Shown here: positions 1 to 8,696 of the stretch, piece after piece
How positions within the stretch are numbered: the first letter of the stretch is position 1
How the letters are laid out: every line of letters begins with the position of its first letter
NCBI GenBank assembly: GCA_029261995.1
Contig: JAJDAF010000013.1
Span: 124,001-188,000, forward strand
DNA: 64,000 nucleotides
Source of the DNA: Candidatus Zhuqueibacterota bacterium
Lineage (GTDB): Bacteria; Zhuqueibacterota; Zhuqueibacteria; Oceanimicrobiales; Oceanimicrobiaceae
Direction of reading: 5' to 3'
Made by a program: the position numbers and the translations under genes
The notes under the pieces: generated by a model
What the model saw: the letters and a program-made list of their open reading frames with translations, nothing else
Databases searched by the model: none
What the model was told of the DNA's origin: nothing

Positions 1-1014
1 CCAATTCATCGTGACTTCCCACGCGTAAGGAATCTCTCCCCTGCCCGGCTCAGTCCAGGCGCCAATGCCCAGACAATCCGTCTGAATGCATGAGATGTAC
101 ACCTTCTCCTCTGGAACATAGTCTACCCCGGGTTTGACATTGTGCTGGTTCTTGAAGCTAAAGCCGGGGGAAACCGGGATTTGATGATTGAAGCTCATAT
201 TCGGCAAAGTGTGCAAGCCTTCCACGCGCAAGGCATGGTTGGAGGCCAGAGTCACATGCTGCGCTTCAGAGTCTTTGCCGTAGGAATGCCATCCCATCAC
301 GATCGACAGAGGCTCCATCTCGCTGAATAATTTGCGCGCAAATTGATACTCAAGAGAATCAGCAGGGTCAGTTGAAGCGTCGGTGAAGAACGATTTCTTC
401 AAAATGCCGAAGTCCGCGATGCCCGGCTTCATGACCTTGCCTGCCTCTCCTCCCAAATAGACCAGGTAGTCTTTGTTGCACTGTTGCCAATATTGATCGT
501 AGGCCCATTGGTAAATCTCATAGTCACTCAAACCGGCAAACTTTCCGCGGAGATCTTCTGTACGCTTGAGGCCATGCTTTTCCACCAGCGGAATCAAATC
601 TTCTGAGACAATGACTGATTCGGTTAATCCGGCAACCGTAAAAGCAACAATCAGTGAGGTCCGCACGGATTTATCCCAGACTACATAGCCGTTCGCATGT
701 TTTGCTAGAGCCTGCAAAGCATGCTCAACGGTGCCTATTTCCTCGAACGCCATTTTTCTGGACGCCTTGTAGTAATCCAATAGAGGCTCTGTAAACTTGA
801 AATCCCAATTCTGTGGATAGACAAAATAAAGTCTCGGCACCTCCAGGTTCGCAACGCCTTGCAGACTGATCAGAAGAGCCTGGGTTGGCAGTTCTCCCTC
901 TATTTCCCAATTCTCCGAAAGCCGCATCAAATACTTCTGTTCTGAAGGTTGCGCCGAGGCCTGCAGCACGGACATAAGCGTCCACAGGGCGGATAGAAAT
1001 ATAGTTTTTGCCAT
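1..1014 (-). CDS. GxGYxYP-family putative glycoside hydrolase (3' end outside window)
   Basis: The reverse strand reads MAKTIFLSALWTLMSVL..ASAQ, a clean signal peptide, then an open frame to the window edge, so the C-terminus is missing. The start at 1014 has AAGGA seven bases upstream. The segment IGAWTEPGRGEIPYAW near the edge, and the N-terminal pattern of paired lobes (LPTQALLISLQGVANLEVPRL), resemble the GxGYxYP family. That family consists of exported proteins thought to be glycoside hydrolases, with no reaction I can name. The gene lies 25 bp behind a lipoprotein gene and downstream of a sugar-type symporter, so it is probably the third gene of a carbohydrate uptake operon. Family membership is by recognition and is fairly firm; substrate is unknown. 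Confidence 0.72.
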   Translation of the reverse strand, partial: MAKTIFLSALWTLMSVLQASAQPSEQKYLMRLSENWEIEGELPTQALLISLQGVANLEVPRLYFVYPQNWDFKFTEPLLDYYKASRKMAFEEIGTVEHALQALAKHANGYVVWDKSVRTSLIVAFTVAGLTESVIVSEDLIPLVEKHGLKRTEDLRGKFAGLSDYEIYQWAYDQYWQQCNKDYLVYLGGEAGKVMKPGIADFGILKKSFFTDASTDPADSLEYQFARKLFSEMEPLSIVMGWHSYGKDSEAQHVTLASNHALRVEGLHTLPNMSFNHQIPVSPGFSFKNQHNVKPGVDYVPEEKVYISCIQTDCLGIGAWTEPGRGEIPYAWEVTMNW

Positions 1015-1039
1015 TTGATTTCCTTGCATATCTTGGAGG

Positions 1040-1585
1040 TTACTTGTTTGGCTGTCTTTCAAATACCAGAATGATGGGTGTTGGCCGAGTCGAGCGCTTT
1101 TCGTGGACAATCAGCTTCTCACCGTGGCTTTCCAAACGGTATTCACGACCCGTGTTCAGAATGATCTCCCCCTGCGAGGTCTGAAGTTCCTGTTCGGTCA
1201 CCACCCGCAAGATCCGATGTTTTTCCTTCCATTCACCAGCTACGCTTTTCTTGCTCCCCTCTTGCGACAAGGCTCCCATGTACCAGTTTCCCGGCCAGTG
1301 TGGCGTTTTCAGCACAATGTAGTTCGGATCATCTCCGGGCATGAAGGTCACGGAATCAACAAATGCAGGAGATTTTCGATAAATCCATCTTTCCAGGATG
1401 GTGACTTCTCCCTGGTTGTCCCGTATCTCCAATTCATGTTGTCTATAGCGCCAAGCAACCAGATCTGTGCTCTCTTCCTGGTTGAGCTGCCAACGCCCAT
1501 ACATTGTCTGGTCCGATTCAGCACAAGATAGACCAATCAAGACCAGCAAAAGCACGGGTACGTAAAGTACAATTCTACAATGCAT
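1040..1585 (-). CDS. Small predicted lipoprotein, function unknown
   Basis: The product is 181 residues. An N-terminal hydrophobic segment ends in LIGLSC, giving a lipobox with the lipidated cysteine at about residue 21, so it should be anchored in a membrane after export. The rest (GRWQLNQEES near the start, TPIILVFERQ at the end) looks like a small all-beta, lipocalin-like fold, but I do not recognise a named family. It sits 37 bp after the symporter gene and 25 bp before the GxGYxYP gene on the same strand, which suggests co-transcription. Its role in the operon is unknown. Confidence 0.7.
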   Translation of the reverse strand: MHCRIVLYVPVLLLVLIGLSCAESDQTMYGRWQLNQEESTDLVAWRYRQHELEIRDNQGEVTILERWIYRKSPAFVDSVTFMPGDDPNYIVLKTPHWPGNWYMGALSQEGSKKSVAGEWKEKHRILRVVTEQELQTSQGEIILNTGREYRLESHGEKLIVHEKRSTRPTPIILVFERQPNK

Positions 1586-1622
1586 AGAAGCTCCTTCTAA
1601 TGGGTTTCGCGTGTTTCACCAC

Positions 1623-3455
1623 CTATTGAGTTGCTCGTTTTGACAAGAATAGGAAAAAGATGCTAAAAAGAAGTGCACCGATTCCTGTTAGAAAATTGAT
1701 CAAGAAGTCTTGCGAACCATTTGAAAAGAATGACAGGACAACGAGTAGTCCGCCAATGATCCCTGACAACAACGCTACCACTTGGTAGGATTGAATGCTG
1801 CGCTTATCGACTGGCTCATTGCTTCTATGGGCTGGCGTTTTCAAATCCCTATCCAATGCAGCAAGCCTGGAGATATCCGTCTGCTTTTTGTTGGGCCATT
1901 TGGAGGTAAGAAAGAAGACAGCGGCGCTGACTGTAAGGCCAACAAAGATGTTCATTTCAAACTTGCCGTACTCGAAGCCATAAAGAGAAAACCGGACATC
2001 GCTAAAAATATCCGCGACACCATCCAAAGGAAGCCCCGCGGTAACCGTCGCAACTGCATTCATTATCAGTGTTACGCTCATACCGATTGACGCCGTAACA
2101 ATCGCTGACCACCAAGGCGTTTTGCGATACACCAATCCCAACATGACGGGAACAAACATGGCGGGTGTTGTCATGGAATAAATTTTTAGATAGATATCAA
2201 ATGAGCTTCCGATTTTTTGAAAAAATAATGAGATGGAAATTGCTAAAACGCCGATGGTCAATACCGTCATTTTTCCAACGATAAGCTGAGTACGATCAGC
2301 CGGATCTTTGCCATGTTTTAGTTTTCTTGCCAATGGCACGTAGACATCCTTGGTCACGACTGCCGCCAGCCAATTGAATGTAGAATCAGCCGAACTCATA
2401 CTGGCGGCCAGGATGGCGGAAACGACAACCCCGAGAAACCCGTGCGGGAGGATGAGCAAACATAAACTCACAAATGAGGCTTCCGACGGAGCCGTAAGCT
2501 CCGGCCAAACTGAAGCGATGTCAGGGAAAATAACTCTCGCAACCATGACCGGCAAAATCCACATTAGGGGTGCGACGAGTCCAAAAACGGCACACATTAG
2601 CGCCATCTTTTTTGTGTCTCTCTCATCAGCGATGCTATAATAACGTTGCCCGATGTGCCAGTTCACATTATAACCGAAGGCATTCATGACCCAAAAAGAC
2701 GCTATGAATAGAAATGAAATCTGACCGAAAGAGAAATCCAAATACCCTTGAGGCGCCTGCTCAAGCAGATTCTTGACGCCGGTGGCAAAACTGCCATCCC
2801 CCAAATAGATGAATGAAAACGGAAAAACAACCGCCGTCATCAGGAATAGTATGATGAACTGTAGCGTATCCGTTACTGCGACCGCCCACAATCCGCCAAG
2901 AACCGTGTAGACGAGAAGCACAACGCCAATGCCAATTAGTGTCAGTTCAAAACCTGTAAGCGTGAGAAAACCAAATGTCACTTCTAAAGCCCCAAACCCC
3001 AGGGCGCTGGAAACAAAAATGCAGAGTGTATATATCAATGTTCCCATAAGAAACACGTTGGGAACAACCGCAATGATGCTATAAAAATACGTTGTCGATT
3101 GTGAATACCTGCGTGTCAAGATCTCCATCGGTGAATCTATCCGCGTACGGCGCCACAATTTGCCGTACACAAAATATCCCAGCCAATACGCTCCAAATGA
3201 AGATGTAAACATGTAAATTGCGGAAGCGCCATTGCGGTACGTAAACCCGGACGCGGAAACAAACATGAATGCAGAAAAACCGGATACGAAAAGAGAGATA
3301 CTGGATATTATCCAGGGGAGCTTGCCTCCTGCTTTGAAGTAATCTTTCGTGTTGCGGTTGTATTTTGATATGAAGACGCCGACTCCGGCTACCATTGCCA
3401 GGAAGAAGACGACCACAATATAATCAATGCTGTTCAGGTGTTTTAGTACGGGCAT
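1623..3455 (-). CDS. Sodium:solute symporter (SSS family)
   Basis: The 610-residue protein has about 13-14 hydrophobic segments. It begins with an SSS-type TM1 (IDYIVVVFFLAMVAGVGVF), followed by the DYFKAGGKLPW..S loop. The family signature is visible as YTVLGGLWAVAVTDTLQFI around residues 185-205. Members couple sodium entry to uptake of sugars, sugar acids, nucleosides or related small molecules across the inner membrane. The following lipoprotein and GxGYxYP genes suggest a sugar or uronate substrate, but sequence alone does not say which. Length is normal for the sugar-type subgroup with a C-terminal extension. A weak AAGAGA lies upstream of the ATG. Confidence 0.9.
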   Translation of the reverse strand: MPVLKHLNSIDYIVVVFFLAMVAGVGVFISKYNRNTKDYFKAGGKLPWIISSISLFVSGFSAFMFVSASGFTYRNGASAIYMFTSSFGAYWLGYFVYGKLWRRTRIDSPMEILTRRYSQSTTYFYSIIAVVPNVFLMGTLIYTLCIFVSSALGFGALEVTFGFLTLTGFELTLIGIGVVLLVYTVLGGLWAVAVTDTLQFIILFLMTAVVFPFSFIYLGDGSFATGVKNLLEQAPQGYLDFSFGQISFLFIASFWVMNAFGYNVNWHIGQRYYSIADERDTKKMALMCAVFGLVAPLMWILPVMVARVIFPDIASVWPELTAPSEASFVSLCLLILPHGFLGVVVSAILAASMSSADSTFNWLAAVVTKDVYVPLARKLKHGKDPADRTQLIVGKMTVLTIGVLAISISLFFQKIGSSFDIYLKIYSMTTPAMFVPVMLGLVYRKTPWWSAIVTASIGMSVTLIMNAVATVTAGLPLDGVADIFSDVRFSLYGFEYGKFEMNIFVGLTVSAAVFFLTSKWPNKKQTDISRLAALDRDLKTPAHRSNEPVDKRSIQSYQVVALLSGIIGGLLVVLSFFSNGSQDFLINFLTGIGALLFSIFFLFLSKRATQ

Positions 3456-3823
3456 TTCAAATTCTCTTAGATGGATTTAGCATATCTGGTGATGTATCAG
3501 TAGTCCTCCCAATTCTTGTGGACCTGAGCAAACTCGGGATTCTCGCATCGACTGATTAGGAAAACAAATGCGGCAAAAAGGCAAACAAAATGCCCACAGA
3601 GGACCAATGACGCCAGGCACCCAGGCGTGGCGCCTCACCAACTTCGCAGATGCTGGGGAAGCTCAATAAGATGAGCCAGAGATGCATCACCGGAGAGAGT
3701 AACTGCACAAAACGGACGAACTGAGTAACCGGCTAGACGTGCCTGGATGATGACTGCCAAGGAACTCCTGGACCGCCACATGGCCTGCATCTGGCGCAAC
3801 AGCACGGTTGGCTGGCCGGTCGG
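3456..3823. other. Intergenic region, no gene recognised
   Basis: These 368 bases separate the beta-propeller gene from the symporter gene and should hold the symporter promoter. The half nearest the propeller gene is more GC-rich than its surroundings. It contains a 26-codon open frame (3747-3827, plus) and a short hairpin AGGCG-TGG-CGCCT near 3615-3627. No family, promoter or terminator could be assigned with confidence. Confidence 0.4.
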
Positions 3824-4882
3824 TTAATGAAGAATAATTCTCTGCAGGTCAAACGAATTATTGTTGTATGGCTCAAATGAGTCATTGTCACCCGGAGTAT
3901 TGACAGCGACATAGAGATATTGGTCGTTCTGATCAATCACGATACATTTGGCCTTCAGATTGCCTGCTACCAAATAGTAGTCTTTTTCAAGTTTGGTTTC
4001 TGCGTCGAATTCCACAATAAACACGCCTGCGGCATCCGCCTCGGTGGGCGCCACAAAAACACGCTTGCCATCTTTGCTGACCGCGACGCCCATGCCTGCG
4101 GATTTGATTTCGAAATTACCGGTGAGCGTAAGATCCGTTGTACTGAAGGCGAGCACATCGCGCACATTAGTACGATCATCCTGGTCGGCAAGACATAGAA
4201 ATACATGTTCACCGTTCGGACCATAGACGAAATCGTTGATTTTAGCCTGAAAACCGAAGGGTGCTGACCAGGCCTCCTGGGTAATGAAGCCCGAACTAAG
4301 ATCGTATTTTTGCAGGATGTTTGTCGATGCAACAAAAATCTTGTTGCCGTCGGGGCTGGCAAGAAGTTCCCCGGAACGAATAATCTCATCTTGTTCCACT
4401 TTTTCGGGAAGAGTCAGAGAAACCACATTGGGTTCAGTATGAGCGGAGACGAACAACCGTGAATTCGAAGCGCAGACAAAATCGTTGATTCCGACCAAAG
4501 ACACCGGCACTTTGTCCGCGATGGTGAAATTCGCCAGGTCAACGATCGCCAGGCTCGATTCACCGTAGAGCCCCACAATAAGACTCCTTTGATCCGGGGT
4601 AACATCCATGGCAATTGGATGCGAGCCCAGAATGAGGGTGCGATCCACTTTCATTTCTCCATCAATATCAACCCGCAGGACGGCATTGTTGCCATAATCG
4701 GTCAGATAAAGATATGGCTGCTGAGGATCCATTATCATATCTGAGATATTCTTACCGAGGGTAAGGATATCGAAATCCGGGAACTCGTAATAGTCCCGCG
4801 GCTCATCGCTGTTGACATATAGGTCGCAATGGCTAACCCCTGCGACCAGAGCGAACATCATGTAAAGGATATATCTTTTCAT
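3824..4882 (-). CDS. YncE/YVTN-type secreted beta-propeller protein
   Basis: The 352-residue protein starts with a short export signal (MKRYILYMMFALVAGVSHC). The VSHC segment could serve as a weak lipobox. The remainder is a series of roughly 45-residue blades such as PYLYLTDYGNNAVLRVDID, HPIAMDVTPDQRSLIVGL and MGVAVSKDGKRVFVAPT, typical of seven-bladed YVTN/lactonase-like propellers. No catalytic function is evident; such proteins are usually periplasmic or surface binding proteins. It is the last gene of a minus-strand group with the outer membrane barrel (58 bp upstream), the thioredoxin and the FG-GAP protein. GGTGA precedes the ATG at a suitable distance. Confidence 0.8.
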   Translation of the reverse strand: MKRYILYMMFALVAGVSHCDLYVNSDEPRDYYEFPDFDILTLGKNISDMIMDPQQPYLYLTDYGNNAVLRVDIDGEMKVDRTLILGSHPIAMDVTPDQRSLIVGLYGESSLAIVDLANFTIADKVPVSLVGINDFVCASNSRLFVSAHTEPNVVSLTLPEKVEQDEIIRSGELLASPDGNKIFVASTNILQKYDLSSGFITQEAWSAPFGFQAKINDFVYGPNGEHVFLCLADQDDRTNVRDVLAFSTTDLTLTGNFEIKSAGMGVAVSKDGKRVFVAPTEADAAGVFIVEFDAETKLEKDYYLVAGNLKAKCIVIDQNDQYLYVAVNTPGDNDSFEPYNNNSFDLQRIILH

Positions 4883-4939
4883 TCTAAGTCACCAAATGAA
4901 GTTGAGTGATTTGAAATTCAGCCTCAAAGGCAGTCGATA

Positions 4940-5788
4940 CTAAAGCGCCAGGTGGTACGTCGTATTAATTTGTATTTGATAGGACGAAGTCAACTGACTC
5001 TCGTTGACATTCTGATAAACTGCAAAAGGCAGGCTGATATCGAAATCCAGACTGTCCCACACTTTGATGCCGAGTCTGGGCGCCAGATAAAGCCATGTCC
5101 CGCCACGCTCCCGTGTTATTTTACCGTACTCATAATGGTCTCTTGTGGCCAGCAAATAACTTAGGCGCAGACCTCCGTAAAAGAGCGCTCCGGGATAATC
5201 CGCGGCCAGAATCCCGTGAAGCTCGTTGCCATATTTGTAACCATAGATATTCTCTCGCATTGTGATGCGGGTGAACGCTTCAGCAGAGAAAATCATATTG
5301 TGGTAAGCCTGCGACAGGGAAAGCGCAACAATCGGATCGACACTGCCGGAACCAATCTGCAAATTATCAGAAAAACGTTTCCCATATTTGTCCGTGGCAT
5401 CGATAGAGCCGTTAGCCAGTTTCACGCCTGCACTAAGGAGTATCGTAGGCAACTTCGAAAACCGCGGCAAAGCATAGTTGAGCATGAAAGCCATGTCGCC
5501 CACTCCGGAAGCATGCCGTATGTACTTGCCACCGTCGTACTGATCATCATTCTGTCCGCGGAACAAAACTTTTTCGTTGGTGACTGAGCGATACGGCACA
5601 AACAAAGTAAGGCTGAATTTATCGCTAAGACCGTAGTTTACAAAGAATGAAGTAGCCGTGTTGTTGGTCCGCTCACGATTAACATTCGGGATGCTTCGGG
5701 TTCCATAAATCGGATCTGTTAGAAATTCATATTCGTAGCTTGTGCCTATCGTCAACTGTCCGTCTACGATGGCATTGTATTGCAGCAA
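4940..5788 (-). CDS. Outer membrane beta-barrel, MetA-type transporter-like, separated from its signal peptide by a stop codon
   Basis: The open frame from a TTG at 5788 encodes 282 residues of alternating amphipathic strands ending in YQIQINTTYHLAL, as expected for an outer membrane barrel of the phenol-degradation MetA-like family (FSLTLFVPYRS, GVGDMAFMLNYAL). The body has no signal peptide. The signal lies in the same frame upstream, starting at the ATG at 5905, but an in-frame TGA at 5818-5816 separates the two. The TTG at 5788 could only yield a protein without export signal. It may be a recent nonsense mutation, an assembly error, or rare readthrough; everything downstream is intact. 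Neighbours are the thioredoxin gene upstream and the beta-propeller downstream. Confidence 0.7.
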   Translation of the reverse strand: MLQYNAIVDGQLTIGTSYEYEFLTDPIYGTRSIPNVNRERTNNTATSFFVNYGLSDKFSLTLFVPYRSVTNEKVLFRGQNDDQYDGGKYIRHASGVGDMAFMLNYALPRFSKLPTILLSAGVKLANGSIDATDKYGKRFSDNLQIGSGSVDPIVALSLSQAYHNMIFSAEAFTRITMRENIYGYKYGNELHGILAADYPGALFYGGLRLSYLLATRDHYEYGKITRERGGTWLYLAPRLGIKVWDSLDFDISLPFAVYQNVNESQLTSSYQIQINTTYHLAL

Positions 5789-5815
5789 GCTCCCACCCGG
5801 GAGCGCCGGACGCCT

Positions 5816-5905
5816 TCAGCTAACTCCGCCTTGCGCCAGAACAAACTTGCTGGTTGAAAACGTCACGCAAATCACAGCAATGAACAATAGCGTTATGCGT
5901 TTCAT
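5816..5905 (-). other. Orphaned signal peptide in frame with the barrel gene (29 codons then TGA)
   Basis: ATG at 5905 is preceded by AGGAG with an eight-base spacer, a better initiation site than anything near 5788. It encodes MKRITLLFIAVICVTFSTSK, then FVLAQGGVS, a canonical signal peptide with an AQ-G cleavage site, and stops at TGA (5818-5816). The distance from 5905 to the TTG at 5788 is exactly 39 codons, so no frameshift is involved; one base change explains the split. Confidence 0.75.
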
Positions 5906-5975
5906 TGTGCCAACTCCTGGTAGATTTAGTTGATCTGATTTCGATACTTCCGACAATCAATGTCATCAAGACAAT

Positions 5976-6563
5976 TTAGTCATTATTTATTTGTTTCGCC
6001 AATATTCGTCTAAGTTTTCGGAATGAAGCAAACCCGGAAAAAACAACCTCGCCAGTTTTACTAACGATCACCATGGAAGGTGTCTGAGCAGCACCAAACG
6101 CTTCGAAAACACTCCCATCATGGTCGATGTAGCTTGGTAATACCGCCTTTTTTTTGGCAAAGTAGGTCCTAATTGCCTCTGCCGTGTCTTTCCATGCAAT
6201 TCCCAATATTCTCACGTCCTGACCGAGATCATTCTGCAGCTTGAAGACATTCTTCATTTCCTTGGAGCAGACTTTACACCAGGTGGCCCACAAGTAAATA
6301 AAAGAAGGCTTGTCCTTGCAGATTTCTTTCAATAGCAGCGTGTCACCATCCAGACTTACTACTGAGATGTCTGGAATAGGTTTGCCGCCGCCCGACTTGG
6401 CAAAAGACTGGCTGACAGAAAGAAGCAGAACATAAATCAGCAAAGTAGCAAATAACGCTTTGCAAGCTATCAGTCTTGTGAAAAAGCTATGTGCAGATTT
6501 GTTTGGATGATCCAAAACTCTGTGTGGCAAAACTCGACAGCAATTATGACTTGAGGGTTTCAT
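5976..6563 (-). CDS. TlpA/ResA-like extracytoplasmic thioredoxin
   Basis: The 195-residue protein has a long basic N-terminus and one hydrophobic segment (CKALFATLLIYVLLLSV), so it is exported or membrane anchored. The thioredoxin fold carries the active site WATWCKVC (CxxC) and the cis-proline segment AAQTPSMVIV. The family reduces disulfides or supplies electrons in the periplasm. Its ATG overlaps the stop of the FG-GAP gene by four bases (ATGA, 6560-6563), so the two are translationally coupled. It may maintain cysteines in the neighbouring secreted proteins; that is an inference from position only. Confidence 0.87.
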   Translation of the reverse strand: MKPSSHNCCRVLPHRVLDHPNKSAHSFFTRLIACKALFATLLIYVLLLSVSQSFAKSGGGKPIPDISVVSLDGDTLLLKEICKDKPSFIYLWATWCKVCSKEMKNVFKLQNDLGQDVRILGIAWKDTAEAIRTYFAKKKAVLPSYIDHDGSVFEAFGAAQTPSMVIVSKTGEVVFSGFASFRKLRRILAKQINND

Positions 6564-8530
6564 TGTCTCATCACCGCTAATTTGCGATAGGTTGCGAAAT
6601 TTTCACCTGAAAGTTTCTGTATGTATGTTCCTGAGGGCAAGGAATGGCCGTCTCTGTCGATCCCATTCCACGACACAGAATGCTCACCAGCAGCAAAGTA
6701 CCCTTGTGCCGGAGTCGCAACGAGACGACCTAAAATGTCATAAATCTCAATCTTAATATGATCGCGGGCACCCACCCGAAACTGAATATGGGTGCGATTG
6801 TTCAGTGGATTGGGATAATTATTCAGCAAAGCAAAGTCTTTTGGAGGAGTACTATTTGCAGCTTGTACGCCGGTAATTATGCCGGAATTCTCTTGTATGG
6901 TTAGGGTCTGATTTGCCGGGATGTTGTGGAATTCTTGTTGCCGGCCCGATGGCCATTCAACTTTGATCTTCTGGACTAATTGTGCTTCGCCCAAGCCGAA
7001 ATGAATGGGCGTTTTCGACTGTCCATAGAATTCAACACCGTCATTGGGTCTATGGTAGGTCTTGTTCGCGGCCGTAATCCTGACTACAGCACCTCGACCA
7101 TCTCGGTTGCTTTGGGTTCCAATCAGATTGATTTTCAGGTAGTTTCCATCTTGCATTGAGTTCAAATACAAATGCGCTGTGGTTCGAATATTTGCAACAA
7201 ACATGTCAAGCCGGCCATCGTTATCAAAATCTGCAACACATAAACCACGGGCTTCTGCCTGTCCGTCAGCGCCACTCTGTTGGCTGAAATCTTCAAAGGT
7301 GCCATTGTTGTTATTGCGAAACAGAAGATTGTGAAAGGCGTTTCCAAACGTTCCATTCACGACATACAGATCGAGATCCCCGTCCAAATCAAAATCAAAG
7401 AATTCACACCCCCAGGCCCAGAATGTGATGCCTGTGCCCGTTTGACGCGTGACATCTTGAAAATACCCGGAGCCCGTTTGACGGAACAAAGGACTCCATT
7501 CCTGCTCCAGGTCATCAGCAATGTTTGTGAGGTAAATATCAAACAGGCCATCATTGTCATAGTCACCGAGAGTGACACCCATGCCATGGCCGAAGTTTTC
7601 CAGGCCAAATTCGCGGGTAGCTTCCCGAAACGTGCCGTCGCCATTGTTCAGATAAAAAAAGTTGTCGCCAAAATCGTTCACACAATAGAGGTCTGCCGTA
7701 CCGTTCCTGTTAACGTCCAGTACCATCGTGACGAAAGTGAAGCCAGGTTCGCCAAGACCTGTGGTGGCTGTTATGTTGGCAAACGTGCCATCGCCGTTGT
7801 TGCGATACATGACGTTGTCGGAACTGGCTGGGAGGCCATGTTGCCCGTAGCTGCTGACATAGAGGTCCAAATCACCATCATTATCCAGGTCAAACCAAAC
7901 CGCACTCGCACTATCGCGGATCAACAAATCAAGACCGGCGCTGTGCGTGATATTTCTGAAGGTGCCGTCACCTAAGTTTTCGTAGAGTTCATCGAGGCCT
8001 TTGTTCGTCAGATACAGATCAACATCGCCATCATTGTCAAAATCCCCCCATGAGGCGCCAAAATTCTCAACCAGCTTGTTCTGCGGTATCGAGGTCGTGT
8101 CGATGATGCCCTCAACATTGGCGTCTTTGGCAACGTTGGTGAATGTGCCATCGCCATTATTCTTAAATAATGAATTGGCCGAACCAGGACTGGAAGGATG
8201 GTGGGGATCGCTGGAAACCATGTAAATGTCAAGAAAACCGTCGTTGTCGTAATCCGCGGCCGCAACGCCATTACCATAGTAGGCATATTGCAGGCCTACC
8301 TGCTGGGTTTGCAGGTTGAATGATTGAGCTGATGCTGATGTGGGCGCCAAGAGTGAGAACAACATCAACAATAACAGGACGTCGCACGATTTTCGAGTGA
8401 ATAGGGCCCTGGCTTGAGTAGAACAAGCTAAAGCTAAGGGGCGTCTTCTGAACATACCCGTGGTTGCTTTCTTCTTGGGAAAATTTTCTTTCGAAGTGAT
8501 GCAATCGGAGGATTCAATAGATAAAACCAT
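6560..8530 (-). CDS. Secreted FG-GAP/VCBS-repeat protein with ASPIC/UnbV domain and C-terminal sorting tail (CRTAC1-like)
   Basis: The 656-residue protein has a signal peptide ending LLAPTSASAQ. Seven calcium-binding repeats follow, each with a D-x-D-x-D-G-x-x-D core (ADYDNDGFLDIY, GDFDNDGDVDLY, FDLDNDGDLDLY and so on), forming an integrin-like propeller. Next comes an ASPIC/UnbV segment (GAVVRITAANKTYHR, FGLGEAQLVQKIKVEWPSG). The end is a FlgD-like Ig tail beginning NYPNPLNNRTHIQF and ending GTYIQKLSG..., the kind used as a type IX-like sorting signal. It is probably displayed on the surface. The start at 8530 has AGGAT at good spacing; an internal ATG at 8455 would give a more usual signal length. 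The thioredoxin gene overlaps its stop. Confidence 0.88.
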   Translation of the reverse strand: MVLSIESSDCITSKENFPKKKATTGMFRRRPLALACSTQARALFTRKSCDVLLLLMLFSLLAPTSASAQSFNLQTQQVGLQYAYYGNGVAAADYDNDGFLDIYMVSSDPHHPSSPGSANSLFKNNGDGTFTNVAKDANVEGIIDTTSIPQNKLVENFGASWGDFDNDGDVDLYLTNKGLDELYENLGDGTFRNITHSAGLDLLIRDSASAVWFDLDNDGDLDLYVSSYGQHGLPASSDNVMYRNNGDGTFANITATTGLGEPGFTFVTMVLDVNRNGTADLYCVNDFGDNFFYLNNGDGTFREATREFGLENFGHGMGVTLGDYDNDGLFDIYLTNIADDLEQEWSPLFRQTGSGYFQDVTRQTGTGITFWAWGCEFFDFDLDGDLDLYVVNGTFGNAFHNLLFRNNNNGTFEDFSQQSGADGQAEARGLCVADFDNDGRLDMFVANIRTTAHLYLNSMQDGNYLKINLIGTQSNRDGRGAVVRITAANKTYHRPNDGVEFYGQSKTPIHFGLGEAQLVQKIKVEWPSGRQQEFHNIPANQTLTIQENSGIITGVQAANSTPPKDFALLNNYPNPLNNRTHIQFRVGARDHIKIEIYDILGRLVATPAQGYFAAGEHSVSWNGIDRDGHSLPSGTYIQKLSGENFATYRKLAVMRQ

Positions 8531-8635
8531 GACTTATATCCTACGAAAGTCAAAAATTTTGTTGAAGCCATCAAAGGCAACGCGTGTTCAATGCTTGAAA
8601 TGTTTTCCGCTGATAGAGTTCGAACAACGTAAACA

Positions 8636-8680
8636 AAAAAATCCTGGCGAACAACCATAAGGTTGACGCCAGGATTTTTT
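8636..8680 (-). terminator. Strong intrinsic terminator after the PorV-like gene
   Basis: A 14-bp perfect stem (8636-8649 with 8667-8680) runs AAAAAATCCTGGCG to CGCCAGGATTTTTT. A second inner stem CAACC/GGTTG closes an ATAA loop. On the minus strand it ends in a run of T, directly after the PorV-like gene (stop at 8697). It should end the TonB receptor operon and insulate the FG-GAP gene. The flanking A run means it could also work on the plus strand. Confidence 0.9.
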
Positions 8681-8696
8681 CATAGCATGGATTCCG

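Noticed and set aside
3747-3827. A 26-codon, GC-rich plus-strand open frame near the end of the propeller gene
   Set aside because: Too short, no ribosome site or recognisable motif, and it runs into the 3' end of the convergent propeller gene.
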